Positions 8,416-16,823 of a stretch of 64,000 nt of DNA are shown here, one piece after another. The DNA is from Citrobacter koseri. GTDB lineage: Bacteria; Pseudomonadota; Gammaproteobacteria; Enterobacterales; Enterobacteriaceae. A model generated the notes under the pieces. It was given only the letters and a program-made list of their open reading frames with translations, was not told the origin of the DNA and did no database searches. The translations under genes and the position numbers were made by a program. The stretch spans positions 248,001 through 312,000 of the forward strand of contig UAVY01000008.1 of the NCBI GenBank assembly GCA_900446925.1, written 5' to 3'. Position 1 is the stretch's first letter. The number at the start of each line of letters is the position of its first letter.

Positions 8416-10541
8416 ATGAAGATTATTACCGCTCGTCAGGCCGCATTTCCCGCCCTTTTATTCCCTTTCGTTTTCTCGCCGGTGAGCCTGGCGGCCACGG
8501 CTGAAGATGAACAAACGATGATTGTTAGCGCGACGCCGCAAACGGTGTCTGAACTGGACACGCCCGCCGCCGTCACCGTGGTTGAAGGGGAAGATATGCG
8601 ACTGGCGACGCCGCGTATTAATCTGTCTGAATTCCTTAAACGGCGTGCCCGGTTTGCAGGTGGCAAACCGTCAGAATTATGCGCAGGATTTACAGTTGTC
8701 AATTCGCGGATTTGGCTCCCGCTCTGCATACGGCATTCGCGGTATTCGTCTGTATGTTGACGGCATCCCGGCCACCATGCCGGACGGACAAGGGCAGACG
8801 TCCAATATCGATCTGAGCAGCGTCCAGAATGTGGAAGTGCTGCGCGGCCCCTTCTCCGCGCTGTACGGCAACTCTTCCGGCGGCGTGATGAACGTGACGA
8901 CGGAAACCGGACGCCAGCCGCCGACGATTGAAGCCAGCAGCTATTACGGCAGTTTCGGTAGCTGGCGCTATGGCATGAAAGCCACGGGGGGCGATGGGTG
9001 ACGGAACGCAGGCGGGTGACGTGGATTACACCGTCTCCACGACCCGATTCACCACCCACGGTTTTCGCGATCGCAGCAGCGCGCAAAAGAATCTGGCTAA
9101 CGCAAAACTGGGGGTGCGTCTGGACGATGCCAGTAAGTTAAGCCTGATTTTCAATAGCGTAGACATTCACGCGAACGACCCCGGTGGCCTGACCGAATCC
9201 GAATGGAAAGCCAACCCGCAGCAGTCGCCGCGCGCCGAACAGTTCAACACGCGAAAGACCATCAAGCAGACTCAGGCAGGCCTGCGCTATGAGCGTCAGC
9301 TCAGCGAACACGACGATCTGAGCGTGATGATGTATGCCGGTGAACGTGAAACCACACAATACCAGTCCATACCGATGGCGCCGCAGCGGGATAACCCCGC
9401 GCATGCAGGTGGCGTAATCGTGCTTCAGCGTCATTATCAGGGTATCGACACCCGCTGGACGCACCGGGGCGAGCTGGGCGTACCTGTGACGTTCACCACC
9501 GGCCTGAACTATGAAATATGAGCGAAAATCGCAAGGGATACGAGAACTACCGCCTGAATAACGGCGTGCCGCAGTTTGGCGTGAAAGGCGATTTGCGTCG
9601 TAATGAGCGCAACCTGATGTGGAACGCCGATCCCTACCTGCAAACGCAGTGGCAGCTGACCGAAAAACTTTCGCTTGATGCCGGCGTGCGGTACAGCTCA
9701 GTCTGGTTTGACTCTAACGATCATTACGTTACGCCTGGAAACAGAAATGACAGCGGCGAGGCCAGCTACCATCAATGGCTCCCTGCCGGGGCGCTCAAGT
9801 ATGCGTTCACCGATGCGTGGAACGTTTATCTGGCCGCAGGGCGCGGTTTTGAAACGCCGACCATCAATGAACTCTCCTATCGCCCGGACGGACAAAGCGG
9901 CCTGAACTTCGGCCTGAAACCCGCCACCAATGACACGGTGGAAATTGGCAGTAAAACGCGTATTGGCGATGGTTTACTGGACGGCGGCGCTCTTCCAGAC
10001 GGATACGGATGATGAAATTGTCGTCGCCACCAGCGGTGGTGGGCGCACCACATATAAAAACGCCGGTAAAACCCGTCGCCAGGGCGCAGAATTATCGTGG
10101 GATCAGCGTTTCGCCGGTAACTGGCGGGTAAACGCCTCCTGGACCTGGCTGGATGCGACCTACCGCAGCAACGTCTGCAAAAGTGGCGATTGCAACGGTA
10201 ACCGCATGCCGGGCATTGCACGTAATATGGGGTTCGCCTCGCTGGGATATGTACCGGATGAAGGCTGGTATGCCGGCACCGATGCCCGCTATATGGGGGG
10301 CATCATGGCAGACGATCAAAACACGGCAAAAGCGCCCTCGTATACCGTGGTTGGCCTGAACACCGGGTATAAGTTTAACTACAGCAACTTAACGGTCGAT
10401 GTGTTTGGCCGGGTCGATAACCTGTTTGATAAAGAGTATGTTGGTTCGGTGATCGTCAACGAATCAAACGGACGCTATTACGAACCGGCGCCGGGGAGAA
10501 ACTACGGCGTTGGCGTCAATCTGGCATGGCGTTTTGAGTAA
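8416..10541 (+). CDS. yncD: TonB-dependent outer-membrane receptor YncD (frameshifted)
   Basis: Outer-membrane active transporter, about 700 aa. Signal peptide (MKIITARQAAFPALLFPFVF to SLAA), a TonB-box-like segment (EQTMIVSATP), plug domain (TPAAVTVVEGEDM, then LQLSIRGFGSRSAYGIRGIR and VEVLRGPFSALYGNSSGG) and a 22-strand barrel ending YYEPAPGRNYGVGVNLAWRF with a terminal Phe-Glu close to the aromatic C terminus expected of a barrel. The frame breaks near 8645, 8995, 9520 and 9985; family sequence runs through all of them. Substrate unknown, presumably an iron chelate or similar given the neighbouring Fur-like box. A two-way terminator follows. Confidence 0.93.
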
Positions 10542-10552
10542 GCGCCAGAGCT

Positions 10553-10585
10553 AAAAAATAGCGGGGAATCGCCCCGCTATTTTTT
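10553..10585. terminator. Bidirectional terminator between yncD and curA
   Basis: AAAAAATAGCGGGG and CCCCGCTATTTTTT form a perfect 14-bp stem around AATCG. Convergent genes on both sides use the A/T-rich foot as the U tract in either direction. Confidence 0.92.
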
Positions 10586-10606
10586 AATGTCATGCAGCGT
10601 CAATTC

Positions 10607-11644
10607 TCAGGCATCATCCGCCAGGCGAATCACGACCTTGCCGAAGTTCTTCCCGGTCAGCAGACCGATAAACGCCCCCGGCGCTTTTTCCAGTCCGTCG
10701 GTGATCTGTTCGCGGTAGTGGATCTTCCCTTCTTTGACCCAGCGCCCCATCTCCTGCTGAAACTCATGAATCCGGTGCCCGTAGTCCTGACCAATAATAA
10801 ACCCTTGCAGGCGGATGCGTTTTTTTAACAGCGTCGCCATTAATAGTGGCAGCCGGTCAGGTCCGTCGGGGAGTTTTGTGGCGTTATATCCGCTCACCAG
10901 ACCACACAACGGGATACGTGCCGAAGTATTCAACAGCGGCAGAACCGCATCAAACACCTTGCCGCCGACATTTTCATAATACACATCAATTCCCTGCGGG
11001 CAGGCTTTCGCCAGTTGTTCCGCAAAATCCGCCGCGTGGTGATCGAGGCATATGTCAAAACCGAGAATCTCGGTCGCGTAGCGGCATTTTTCTGCGCCGC
11101 CTGCGACACCCACCACATGACAGCCCTTCAGTTTGCCGATTTGCCCGACGGTTGCGCCGACCGGCCCGGTGGCGGCCGCAACGACCAGCGTTTCCCCTGC
11201 TTTGGGCTGGCCGATATCCAGCAGTCCCATATAGGCGGTAAAGCCTGGCATCCCCAGCACGCCCAACGCCCATGATGGATGCTCAGGGTTGTCACCGAGT
11301 TTCACCAGCCCTTTCCCGTCGGAAATATCATAATCCTGCCAGCCGCTGTAACTTAATACCCATTCTCCCGGATGGTAATCAGGGTGACTGGACTCCACGA
11401 CCCGGCTGACCGTTCCGCCAACCATCACGCCGCCGATCTCCACTGGCGGTGAGTAGGACGGTTCGTCGCTCATTCTTCCGCGCATGTAGGGATCGAGGGA
11501 CAGGAAAATTGTACGTAACAACACTTGCCCTTCACCGGGCGTCGCCACGTCGTCCTCTTCCATGCGGAAGTTGCTCTCAACCGGCGCGCCATGCGGACGC
11601 GAAGCCAGAACCCAACGACGATTACGGTATGCTTGTTGGCCCAT
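10607..11644 (-). CDS. curA: NADPH-dependent curcumin reductase CurA (MDR superfamily)
   Basis: Intact, 345 aa. Zinc-free medium-chain dehydrogenase/reductase that reduces alpha,beta-unsaturated ketones with NADPH; the E. coli enzyme reduces curcumin to tetrahydrocurcumin. Nearly identical to E. coli CurA: RNRRWVLASRPHGAPVESNF, DPYMRGRMSDEPSY, the nucleotide loop AAATGPVGATVGQIGK and YYENVGGKVFDAVLPLLN. Start at ATG 11642-11644 has a good ribosome site (GGAGAAC) and matches the E. coli start; the in-frame codon at 11668 is not needed. In E. coli mcbR lies next to curA; here that place is empty and an XRE-cupin gene follows instead. Confidence 0.97.
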   Translation of the reverse strand: MGQQAYRNRRWVLASRPHGAPVESNFRMEEDDVATPGEGQVLLRTIFLSLDPYMRGRMSDEPSYSPPVEIGGVMVGGTVSRVVESSHPDYHPGEWVLSYSGWQDYDISDGKGLVKLGDNPEHPSWALGVLGMPGFTAYMGLLDIGQPKAGETLVVAAATGPVGATVGQIGKLKGCHVVGVAGGAEKCRYATEILGFDICLDHHAADFAEQLAKACPQGIDVYYENVGGKVFDAVLPLLNTSARIPLCGLVSGYNATKLPDGPDRLPLLMATLLKKRIRLQGFIIGQDYGHRIHEFQQEMGRWVKEGKIHYREQITDGLEKAPGAFIGLLTGKNFGKVVIRLADDA

Positions 11645-11692
11645 GATGTTCTCCTCTGCTTGTGGCATGAATCCCTCAATAGTAGCCGAACA

Positions 11693-12268
11693 TTAATTAC
11701 CCGCGTGGTTTAAGCGCACAACCAGGTAAACGCATGTTTCCTGCGTCTCATTGATAAAACGGCAGTCGTTTGGCGGCCCCAGCTCCAGGCAGTCGCCCGC
11801 TTTCATCTCATGGCGAACCCCGCCTTCGACAAAGACCAGTTCTCCCTGCTGTAGCCAGATAAGTTGTCTTGCCAGCGCGTAGGATGCCGCAGGCATCGGT
11901 ACGTCACTCCCTGCCGGAAGCGAGATTTGTACGAGATCGATGGGCAGGTCGCTGCGCGGTGAGACGTGGCGGCGCAGGTAGTGCGTCTGCGGGTCGTGCC
12001 AGACGGGTTGATCGGCAAAACGCAGCAGCTTGCCCTCCTGCATTTCTGCACGCGCGATCAGCGTCGACATGCTGATGCCAAACGCCCCGGAAAGCCGCCC
12101 CAGCAGCGTGGCCGTCGGGCTGCTCTCTCCGCGTTCGATTTTGTGGATCATGGCGCGCGATACGCCTGCCCGCTCGGCAAGCTCCGTCAGCGACCAGCCC
12201 CGCGATTCACGCTCAATGCGAATTCTTGCACTGATCCGTTGATTTATGCTGTCTTCGATAGTATTCAT
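11693..12268 (-). CDS. XRE-cupin transcriptional regulator
   Basis: Intact, 191 aa. Residues 12-65 form a helix-turn-helix of the XRE type (SLTELAERAGVSRAMIHKIE then RGESSPTATLLGRLSGAFG); residues 110-185 form a cupin (SDVPMPAASYALARQLIWLQ, GELVFVEGG, EMKAGDCLELGPP). Proteins of this build are small-molecule-sensing repressors, often of neighbouring transporter or acetyltransferase genes. It is divergent from mnaT-ydcZ with only 37 bases between starts, and a perfect inverted repeat overlaps its own start codon, so it probably controls itself and mnaT-ydcZ. No gene symbol recognised. Confidence 0.9.
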   Translation of the reverse strand: MNTIEDSINQRISARIRIERESRGWSLTELAERAGVSRAMIHKIERGESSPTATLLGRLSGAFGISMSTLIARAEMQEGKLLRFADQPVWHDPQTHYLRRHVSPRSDLPIDLVQISLPAGSDVPMPAASYALARQLIWLQQGELVFVEGGVRHEMKAGDCLELGPPNDCRFINETQETCVYLVVRLNHAGN

Positions 12269-12281
12269 ATCGTAATACTAT
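12258..12281. promoter_or_regulatory. Inverted repeat operator for the XRE-cupin regulator / mnaT
   Basis: ATAGTATT-N8-AATACTAT is a perfect 8-bp inverted repeat. Its left half covers the first codons of the regulator gene and its right half lies 25 bases before the mnaT start, where it would overlap both promoters. Role as autoregulatory operator is inferred. Confidence 0.55.
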
Positions 12282-12305
12282 AGTGAACAACAACTGAGGT
12301 TCAAC

Positions 12306-12824
12306 ATGTCTATTCGATTTGCTGGCAAAGAAGACTGCGCCACCATCGCCGAAATCTACAATCACGCAGTATTGCACACGGCGGCAATCTGGAACGATCA
12401 AACGGTCGATGTGGATAACCGCATCGCATGGTTTGATGCGCGTCAGCTATCAGGCTATCCGGTTCTGGTCAGTGAAGAGAATGGCGTCGTCACCGGGTAC
12501 GCCTCCTTTGGCGACTGGCGTAACTTTGACGGTTTCCGCCATACGGTTGAACATTCCGTATATGTCCACCCGGATCATCAGGGGAAAGGCCTCGGACGGG
12601 CGCTTCTCAGCCGTCTGATCGAGGAAGCGCGCGCATGCGGCAAGCATGTGATGGTCGCCGGAATCGAGTCGCAAAACCAGGCATCGCTGCATCTGCACGA
12701 AACGCTGGGGTTCAGCATTACCGCCCAAATGCCGCAGGTTGGCACCAAATTCGGCCGCTGGCTGGATCTGACGTTTATGCAGCTTCAGCTTGACGATCGT
12801 CGCGACCCGGATGCGCGCGGATGA
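12306..12824 (+). CDS. mnaT: L-amino acid N-acyltransferase MnaT
   Basis: Intact, 172 aa GNAT enzyme that acetylates the amino group of methionine analogues (sulfoximine, sulfone) and some L-amino acids; in E. coli it confers resistance to methionine sulfoximine. Seen: SIRFAGKEDCATIAEIYNHA, the acetyl-CoA loop HPDHQGKGLGRALLSRL (Q/RxxGxG/A), VMVAGIESQNQASLHLHETL and TKFGRWLDLTFMQLQL. Ribosome site AACTGAGGTTCAAC lies just before ATG. The last codons overlap the ydcZ start by four bases (ATGA), so the two are translationally coupled. Confidence 0.96.
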   Translation: MSIRFAGKEDCATIAEIYNHAVLHTAAIWNDQTVDVDNRIAWFDARQLSGYPVLVSEENGVVTGYASFGDWRNFDGFRHTVEHSVYVHPDHQGKGLGRALLSRLIEEARACGKHVMVAGIESQNQASLHLHETLGFSITAQMPQVGTKFGRWLDLTFMQLQLDDRRDPDARG

Positions 12825-13270
12825 ACCAGACGCTGACCTTCGCCTTTCTGATTGCCGCCGGTATTGGGCTGGTTGTGCAAAACACGCTTATGGTGCGCAT
12901 TACACAGAACTCGTCAACGATTCTCATCGCCATGCTGCTGAACTCGCTGGTCGGGATTGTCCTGTTTGTCAGCATTTTGTGGTTTAAACAAGGCGCGGCG
13001 GGGTTTAGCGAGCTGGTTTCCAGCGTGCGCTGGTGGACGTTGATTCCCGGCTTGCTCGGATCGTTTTTCGTTTTCGCCAGTATTAGCGGGTATCAGTACG
13101 TTGGCGCAGCGACAACTATCGCGGTTCTGGTTGCCAGCCAGCTTATTGGCGGCCTGGTATTGGACATTTTGAGAAGTCATGGCGTGCCGTTACGTGCGCT
13201 GGCAGGCCCGGTTTGCGGAGCGGTGTTGTTGGTGATCGGCGCGTGGCTGGTCGCCAGACGTCAGTTTTAA
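12821..13270 (+). CDS. ydcZ: DMT-family inner-membrane protein YdcZ
   Basis: Intact, 149 aa, five hydrophobic helices (LTFAFLIAAGIGLVVQNTLM; STILIAMLLNSLVGIVLFVS; LIPGLLGSFFVFASISGYQY; TTIAVLVASQLIGGLVLDIL; VCGAVLLVIGAWLVA). This is the EamA/DUF606 type of short drug/metabolite transporter, which probably works as a dimer. It is coupled to mnaT, so export of the acetylated product or of the toxic amino acid is a reasonable guess but unproven. Confidence 0.93.
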   Translation: MNQTLTFAFLIAAGIGLVVQNTLMVRITQNSSTILIAMLLNSLVGIVLFVSILWFKQGAAGFSELVSSVRWWTLIPGLLGSFFVFASISGYQYVGAATTIAVLVASQLIGGLVLDILRSHGVPLRALAGPVCGAVLLVIGAWLVARRQF

Positions 13271-13280
13271 TTGCCGCTTC

Positions 13281-13321
13281 GCCGGATGGCGGCGTCGCGG
13301 CGTAAACGCCTTATCCGGCCT
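13281..13321. repeat. REP element
   Basis: GCCGGATGGCGGCG...CGCCTTATCCGGCCT, the standard enterobacterial REP inverted repeat, between convergent ydcZ and ydcY. Such units stabilise upstream mRNA 3' ends. Confidence 0.85.
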
Positions 13322-13352
13322 GTACATCCCTCACAGGCCGTGCTTATCAACG

Positions 13353-13586
13353 TCAGAGAATGCTACCACCTTTGGTAAGCTGTTCGCGACGCGCTTCCAT
13401 ATCTTCCTTGTACTGACGACCGTGATGCGCAATCGCCGTCCGTAGCCGCTGTTGCTGGGTGTAACGATCTTCCCGGCTCAGTTCGGCGTCATCGCTCAGC
13501 GCGATCAGCAGTTCGTTCATATGGGTAATGACGCTCTCTTCGATAGCGGCATCTACGCGCGCAGTGACCTCTTCCAGGTGCGACAT
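13353..13586 (-). CDS. ydcY: Conserved small protein YdcY
   Basis: Intact, 77 aa: SHLEEVTARVDAAIEESVIT, ALSDDAELSREDRYTQQQRL, and EQLTKGGSIL. It is almost identical to E. coli YdcY. It is acidic and helical with no membrane segment, and its function is unknown. It begins 17 bases after the stop of the upstream peptide-binding protein gene on the same strand and may be cotranscribed with it. Ribosome site AAGGAGAGTTT precedes ATG. Confidence 0.95.
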   Translation of the reverse strand: MSHLEEVTARVDAAIEESVITHMNELLIALSDDAELSREDRYTQQQRLRTAIAHHGRQYKEDMEARREQLTKGGSIL

Positions 13587-13603
13587 AAACTCTCCTTAAA
13601 CCA

Positions 13604-15204
13604 TCAATTCAATTTAGCTTTTGAAAAATCACTGCCCATCAGGCTTACGCTGTATCCGGTTACGTTGCTGCGTGTGGCGTAGAACGTTTTGCCATTTGCC
13701 AGCGCGATCCACGGCGCTTGCTGATAGAAAATATCCTGCGCCTGCTGGTAGAGCTGCGCACGTTCTTCCGGCTTGCTCACCCGTTTCGCTTTCTGGACGA
13801 GATCATCATACCCTTTATCGCACCAGCGCGCGGCATTTGAGCCGGTTTTTATGCTGTTGCAGCCCAGCAGCACATCGGCAAAGTTATCTGGATCGCCATT
13901 GTCAGACATCCAGCCGAACAGCGCGGTATCGTGCTCGCCTTTACGCATCCCGGACAAATACTCTCCCCACTCGTAAGAGACGATTTTCGCCGTCACGCCG
14001 ACTTTTGCCCAGTCGCTCTGGATCATCTCCGCAATGCGCCGGGAATTGGGGTTATAAGGGCGTTGCACCGGCATCGACCAGAGCGTTGCCTCAAACCCCT
14101 TCTCCAGCCCCGCCTGCTTCAGCAAATCTTTGGCTTTTTGCGGATCGTAGTCATAATCCTTCAGGTTGTTATTAAAGCCCATCATATTTGGCGGAATGGG
14201 CGATTTCGCCACCGTACCGGAACCGAGGAACACCGCGTTGATAATGGCTTTTTTTATCAGTGGCGTAATTTAACGCCTGGCGCACCAGTACGTTATCAAA
14301 CGGTTTTTTTCTCGGTATTAAAGGCCAGATAGCCGACGTTCAGCGCATCGACCGAATGCAGCGTTAACGCGTTATTCTTTTTAATCTCGTCAAACTGTAC
14401 GGGTGATGGCGCCGGAATAATCTGGCACTCGTTGGTTTGCAGTTTTGCCAGGCGCGTCTGGGCGTTAGGCGTAATCGAGAAAATAAGATGTCTGGTCGGC
14501 ACTTCGCCATCCCAGTAGTTCGGGTTCGCCAGGTAGCGAATCTGTGAATCCTGCTTGTAGTGTTGCAGTACGTAAGGGCCAGTGCCGACAGGCCAGTTAT
14601 CGACGTTTTCCGGTGTGCCTTTTTTCAGCATCGCATCGGCATACTCTGCGGAGAGAATGGAGGCGAAATCCATGCCCCAGTCAGCGAGGAATGCCGCATT
14701 GGGTTCGTTCAGCACAAACTGGACGTGATAATCGTCGACCTTTTTCACCTCTTTAATCAACTTATCGAGGCCGACATCATTGAAGTATTCGTAGCTGCCC
14801 TGCGACACATTATGGTATGGATGATCCGCATCCTTCTGGCGCAGCACCGAGAAAATAACGTCATCGGCATTAAAATCGCGCGTCGGTTTAAAGAATTTAT
14901 TGCTGTTGAATTTCACGCCCTGACGCAGCGTAAACGTGTATGTTTTCCCATCCGGGGAAATCGTCCAGTCGGTCGCCAGCGACGGCACCGGCGTATTTTT
15001 TACCGGATCGAAATTGATCAGTCGGTTGTACAGCACCTGCGAACTGGCCACGAATGACGGGCCGGAACTGGCGATTTGCGGGTTAAACGATTCGGGTGAG
15101 GCTTCAGAACAGTAGATGATGGTATCGGTATTGGCCGCAAATGCCGCCCCTGCCGGTAAAAGTGCGCTGAGCGCCAGCGCGAGCAACGTTTTCCCTGTAG
15201 ACAT
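13604..15204 (-). CDS. Periplasmic peptide-binding protein, DppA/OppA family (SBP_bac_5), frameshifted
   Basis: About 530 aa when joined. Signal peptide TLLALALSALLPAGAAFA, then NTDTIIYCSEASPESFNPQI, the family signature SLATDWTISPDGKTYTFTLR-QGVKF, ANPNYWDG, and a C-terminal lobe with YDYDPQKAKDLLKQAGL and ALFGWMSDNGDPDNF. It resembles dipeptide-binding DppA and captures peptides for an ABC importer. Two T7 runs (14249-14255 and 14304-14310) hold the frame breaks. ATG at 15204 is preferred to ATG 15222: AAAAGG stands at the right distance and the signal peptide is standard. No permease or ATPase gene is near, so it must borrow a Dpp-type transporter or work in sensing. It faces away from srfABC. 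Confidence 0.88.
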
Positions 15205-15487
15205 CGTTATAAGCCTTTTCATTTGATTATAAAGAGAGTCATATGAGCATAGCTTACAAAAGCTGACAAATAACGAATCACTCTCAGGTTATTCCGTTCT
15301 GGTATTTTTTCGCTGATGAATGCGTCCTGCGGCGTGAAATAATTTCCCTTAAGTCTTTTTGAAAACGTCAAGATTTTTCCCCCGGCGCTATGCCATGAAA
15401 ATTAGCCCCTTTTTGCCTCTCTTCCGCCGTTTGCTTGTCTTTGTAATCCGTAAAGTAGATGCGTGAAGAAGTCTAAGGGACAACAAC

Positions 15488-16819
15488 GTGGCAAAAACTC
15501 TCTTACGTAGCGGCAATCTGGACGACTATCAGGCCGTGGGCGGTGGCGGTCAGGCCGTATTTGATTCCGCATTGCAAATTCGTGAAACGCTTCGTCTGCG
15601 TAAACAGCAGGCAATGGTGGATTGTCTGGCGATCCCGCAAATTAATGACAGCGGCGATCGCGTCGACTGGTATTCCCCGGTCGAGGGAAAAGCCATCGCA
15701 TGGAAGGCCGCGGAGGAAGAAGCGCGATTTCGGGCGCTGCGCTACCTGAGCAGCACGCTGGAAAACGCGGCGGCGCTGAGCCGTAAAAGTCTGCAATCCG
15801 GGAAAACTTCGTTGCAGCTTTTCGGTTCCCTGCTGGAAAAAGCGGTTCAGTTCCCTGGGGAAAACCACGTTTTTCTGGTTGATGGCAAACCGGTCATCAC
15901 CTTCTGGGGGTTTGTGAATCTTAATGAAAACACCCGTGAGGACGTACTTGACTGCCTGCGCGCCATTGATGTTCCGCCCGTCCTGCCGCCTGCCGCTGAA
16001 CCCGAGCAGGAGGTGGAAGATGAGCCGTTGCCAGAGGTGACGTTTGCCCGTTCCGATGAGCCATTACTGACGCCGGTGATGATTGAACGCCCCCAGGAAC
16101 CCGAACCTGAACCGGTCGCCCCTGTTGTTGTCAGCGAACCGCAAGCGCCTTCGCCATCTCCAACCGCTCCCGTGAAGCCCTCTTCGCGTCTGCCGCTATG
16201 GAGTCTGCCGGTTGCCGCCGTGATTGTTGCCGCCGTTGCGGCGCCGCTGTTATGGAAACCGTCTGCCCCCGCCGCCGAAACCACGACGGTCAGTACGCCG
16301 GTTGTCGCCGCGAAAGTGGACAGTAAACCGTTGCCGAAGATGATTGCCCAACTGCCGCTGCATCAGGCGGAAGTGATTCCGCCGGTGAAAAAAGCGAAGC
16401 CCGCAGATGAACCGGTAGTGATCGCCGCCATCCCCAAAGATGCGCTGGTGATGGATGCCGGTCAGATGAAAGCGGGAGTCACGCGCTTTTTGAATGGAAA
16501 CTGGCGCGTACTGATTGACGTTAAAGATCCGGTCAGCGGAAAAGCGCCTTCGCTGCGTTACCAGATCCAGAACAACAAAGGCACCGCCCGGGTGGTACAC
16601 GGCGACAACATCGTCTGCCGGGCGGACATTTTCTCCGGCCTGCATCAGACCGGAGAGCTGATGATCAAGAGTCGTGGTCACGCACGTTGCACCGATGGTT
16701 CGCGCTACCCGATGCCGGAAATCACCTGTAAAGCCAGCACGAATGACGTTGCAGCTTGCTCAGCGCGTTATGACGCCCATGCGGAAGTCCCGTTGACGAT
16801 CAAAAAGATAGGTGCCTGA
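15488..16819 (+). CDS. srfA: SrfA, membrane-anchored protein of the srfABC operon
   Basis: Intact, 443 aa, GTG start with ribosome site AAGGGACAACAAC. N-terminal part (1-155) is soluble and helical (YSPVEGKAIAWKAAEEEARF; RALRYLSSTLENAAALSRKS). A Glu/Pro-rich linker (about 160-235: EPEQEVEDEPLPEV, EPEPEPVAPVV) ends at one strong membrane helix (about 236-255: LWSLPVAAVIVAAVAAPLLW). The C-terminal domain (about 320-443) has LVMDAGQMKAGVTRFLNGNW and a Cys-containing beta domain (CRADIFSG, HARCTDGSRYP, ITCKAS, AACSARYD), the layout of a periplasmic domain. srfA was named in Salmonella as an SsrB-regulated factor. It is the first gene of a tightly packed operon with srfB and srfC; its biochemical role is unknown. 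Confidence 0.93.
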   Translation: MAKTLLRSGNLDDYQAVGGGGQAVFDSALQIRETLRLRKQQAMVDCLAIPQINDSGDRVDWYSPVEGKAIAWKAAEEEARFRALRYLSSTLENAAALSRKSLQSGKTSLQLFGSLLEKAVQFPGENHVFLVDGKPVITFWGFVNLNENTREDVLDCLRAIDVPPVLPPAAEPEQEVEDEPLPEVTFARSDEPLLTPVMIERPQEPEPEPVAPVVVSEPQAPSPSPTAPVKPSSRLPLWSLPVAAVIVAAVAAPLLWKPSAPAAETTTVSTPVVAAKVDSKPLPKMIAQLPLHQAEVIPPVKKAKPADEPVVIAAIPKDALVMDAGQMKAGVTRFLNGNWRVLIDVKDPVSGKAPSLRYQIQNNKGTARVVHGDNIVCRADIFSGLHQTGELMIKSRGHARCTDGSRYPMPEITCKASTNDVAACSARYDAHAEVPLTIKKIGA

Positions 16820-16823
16820 TTTT

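Noticed and set aside
15225..15487. Sigma-28 or SsrB site upstream of srfA
   Set aside because: A TCAAGATT that resembles a sigma-28 -35 is present near 15370, but no GCCGATAA-like -10 lies at the right distance; I could not support an SsrB site by eye.
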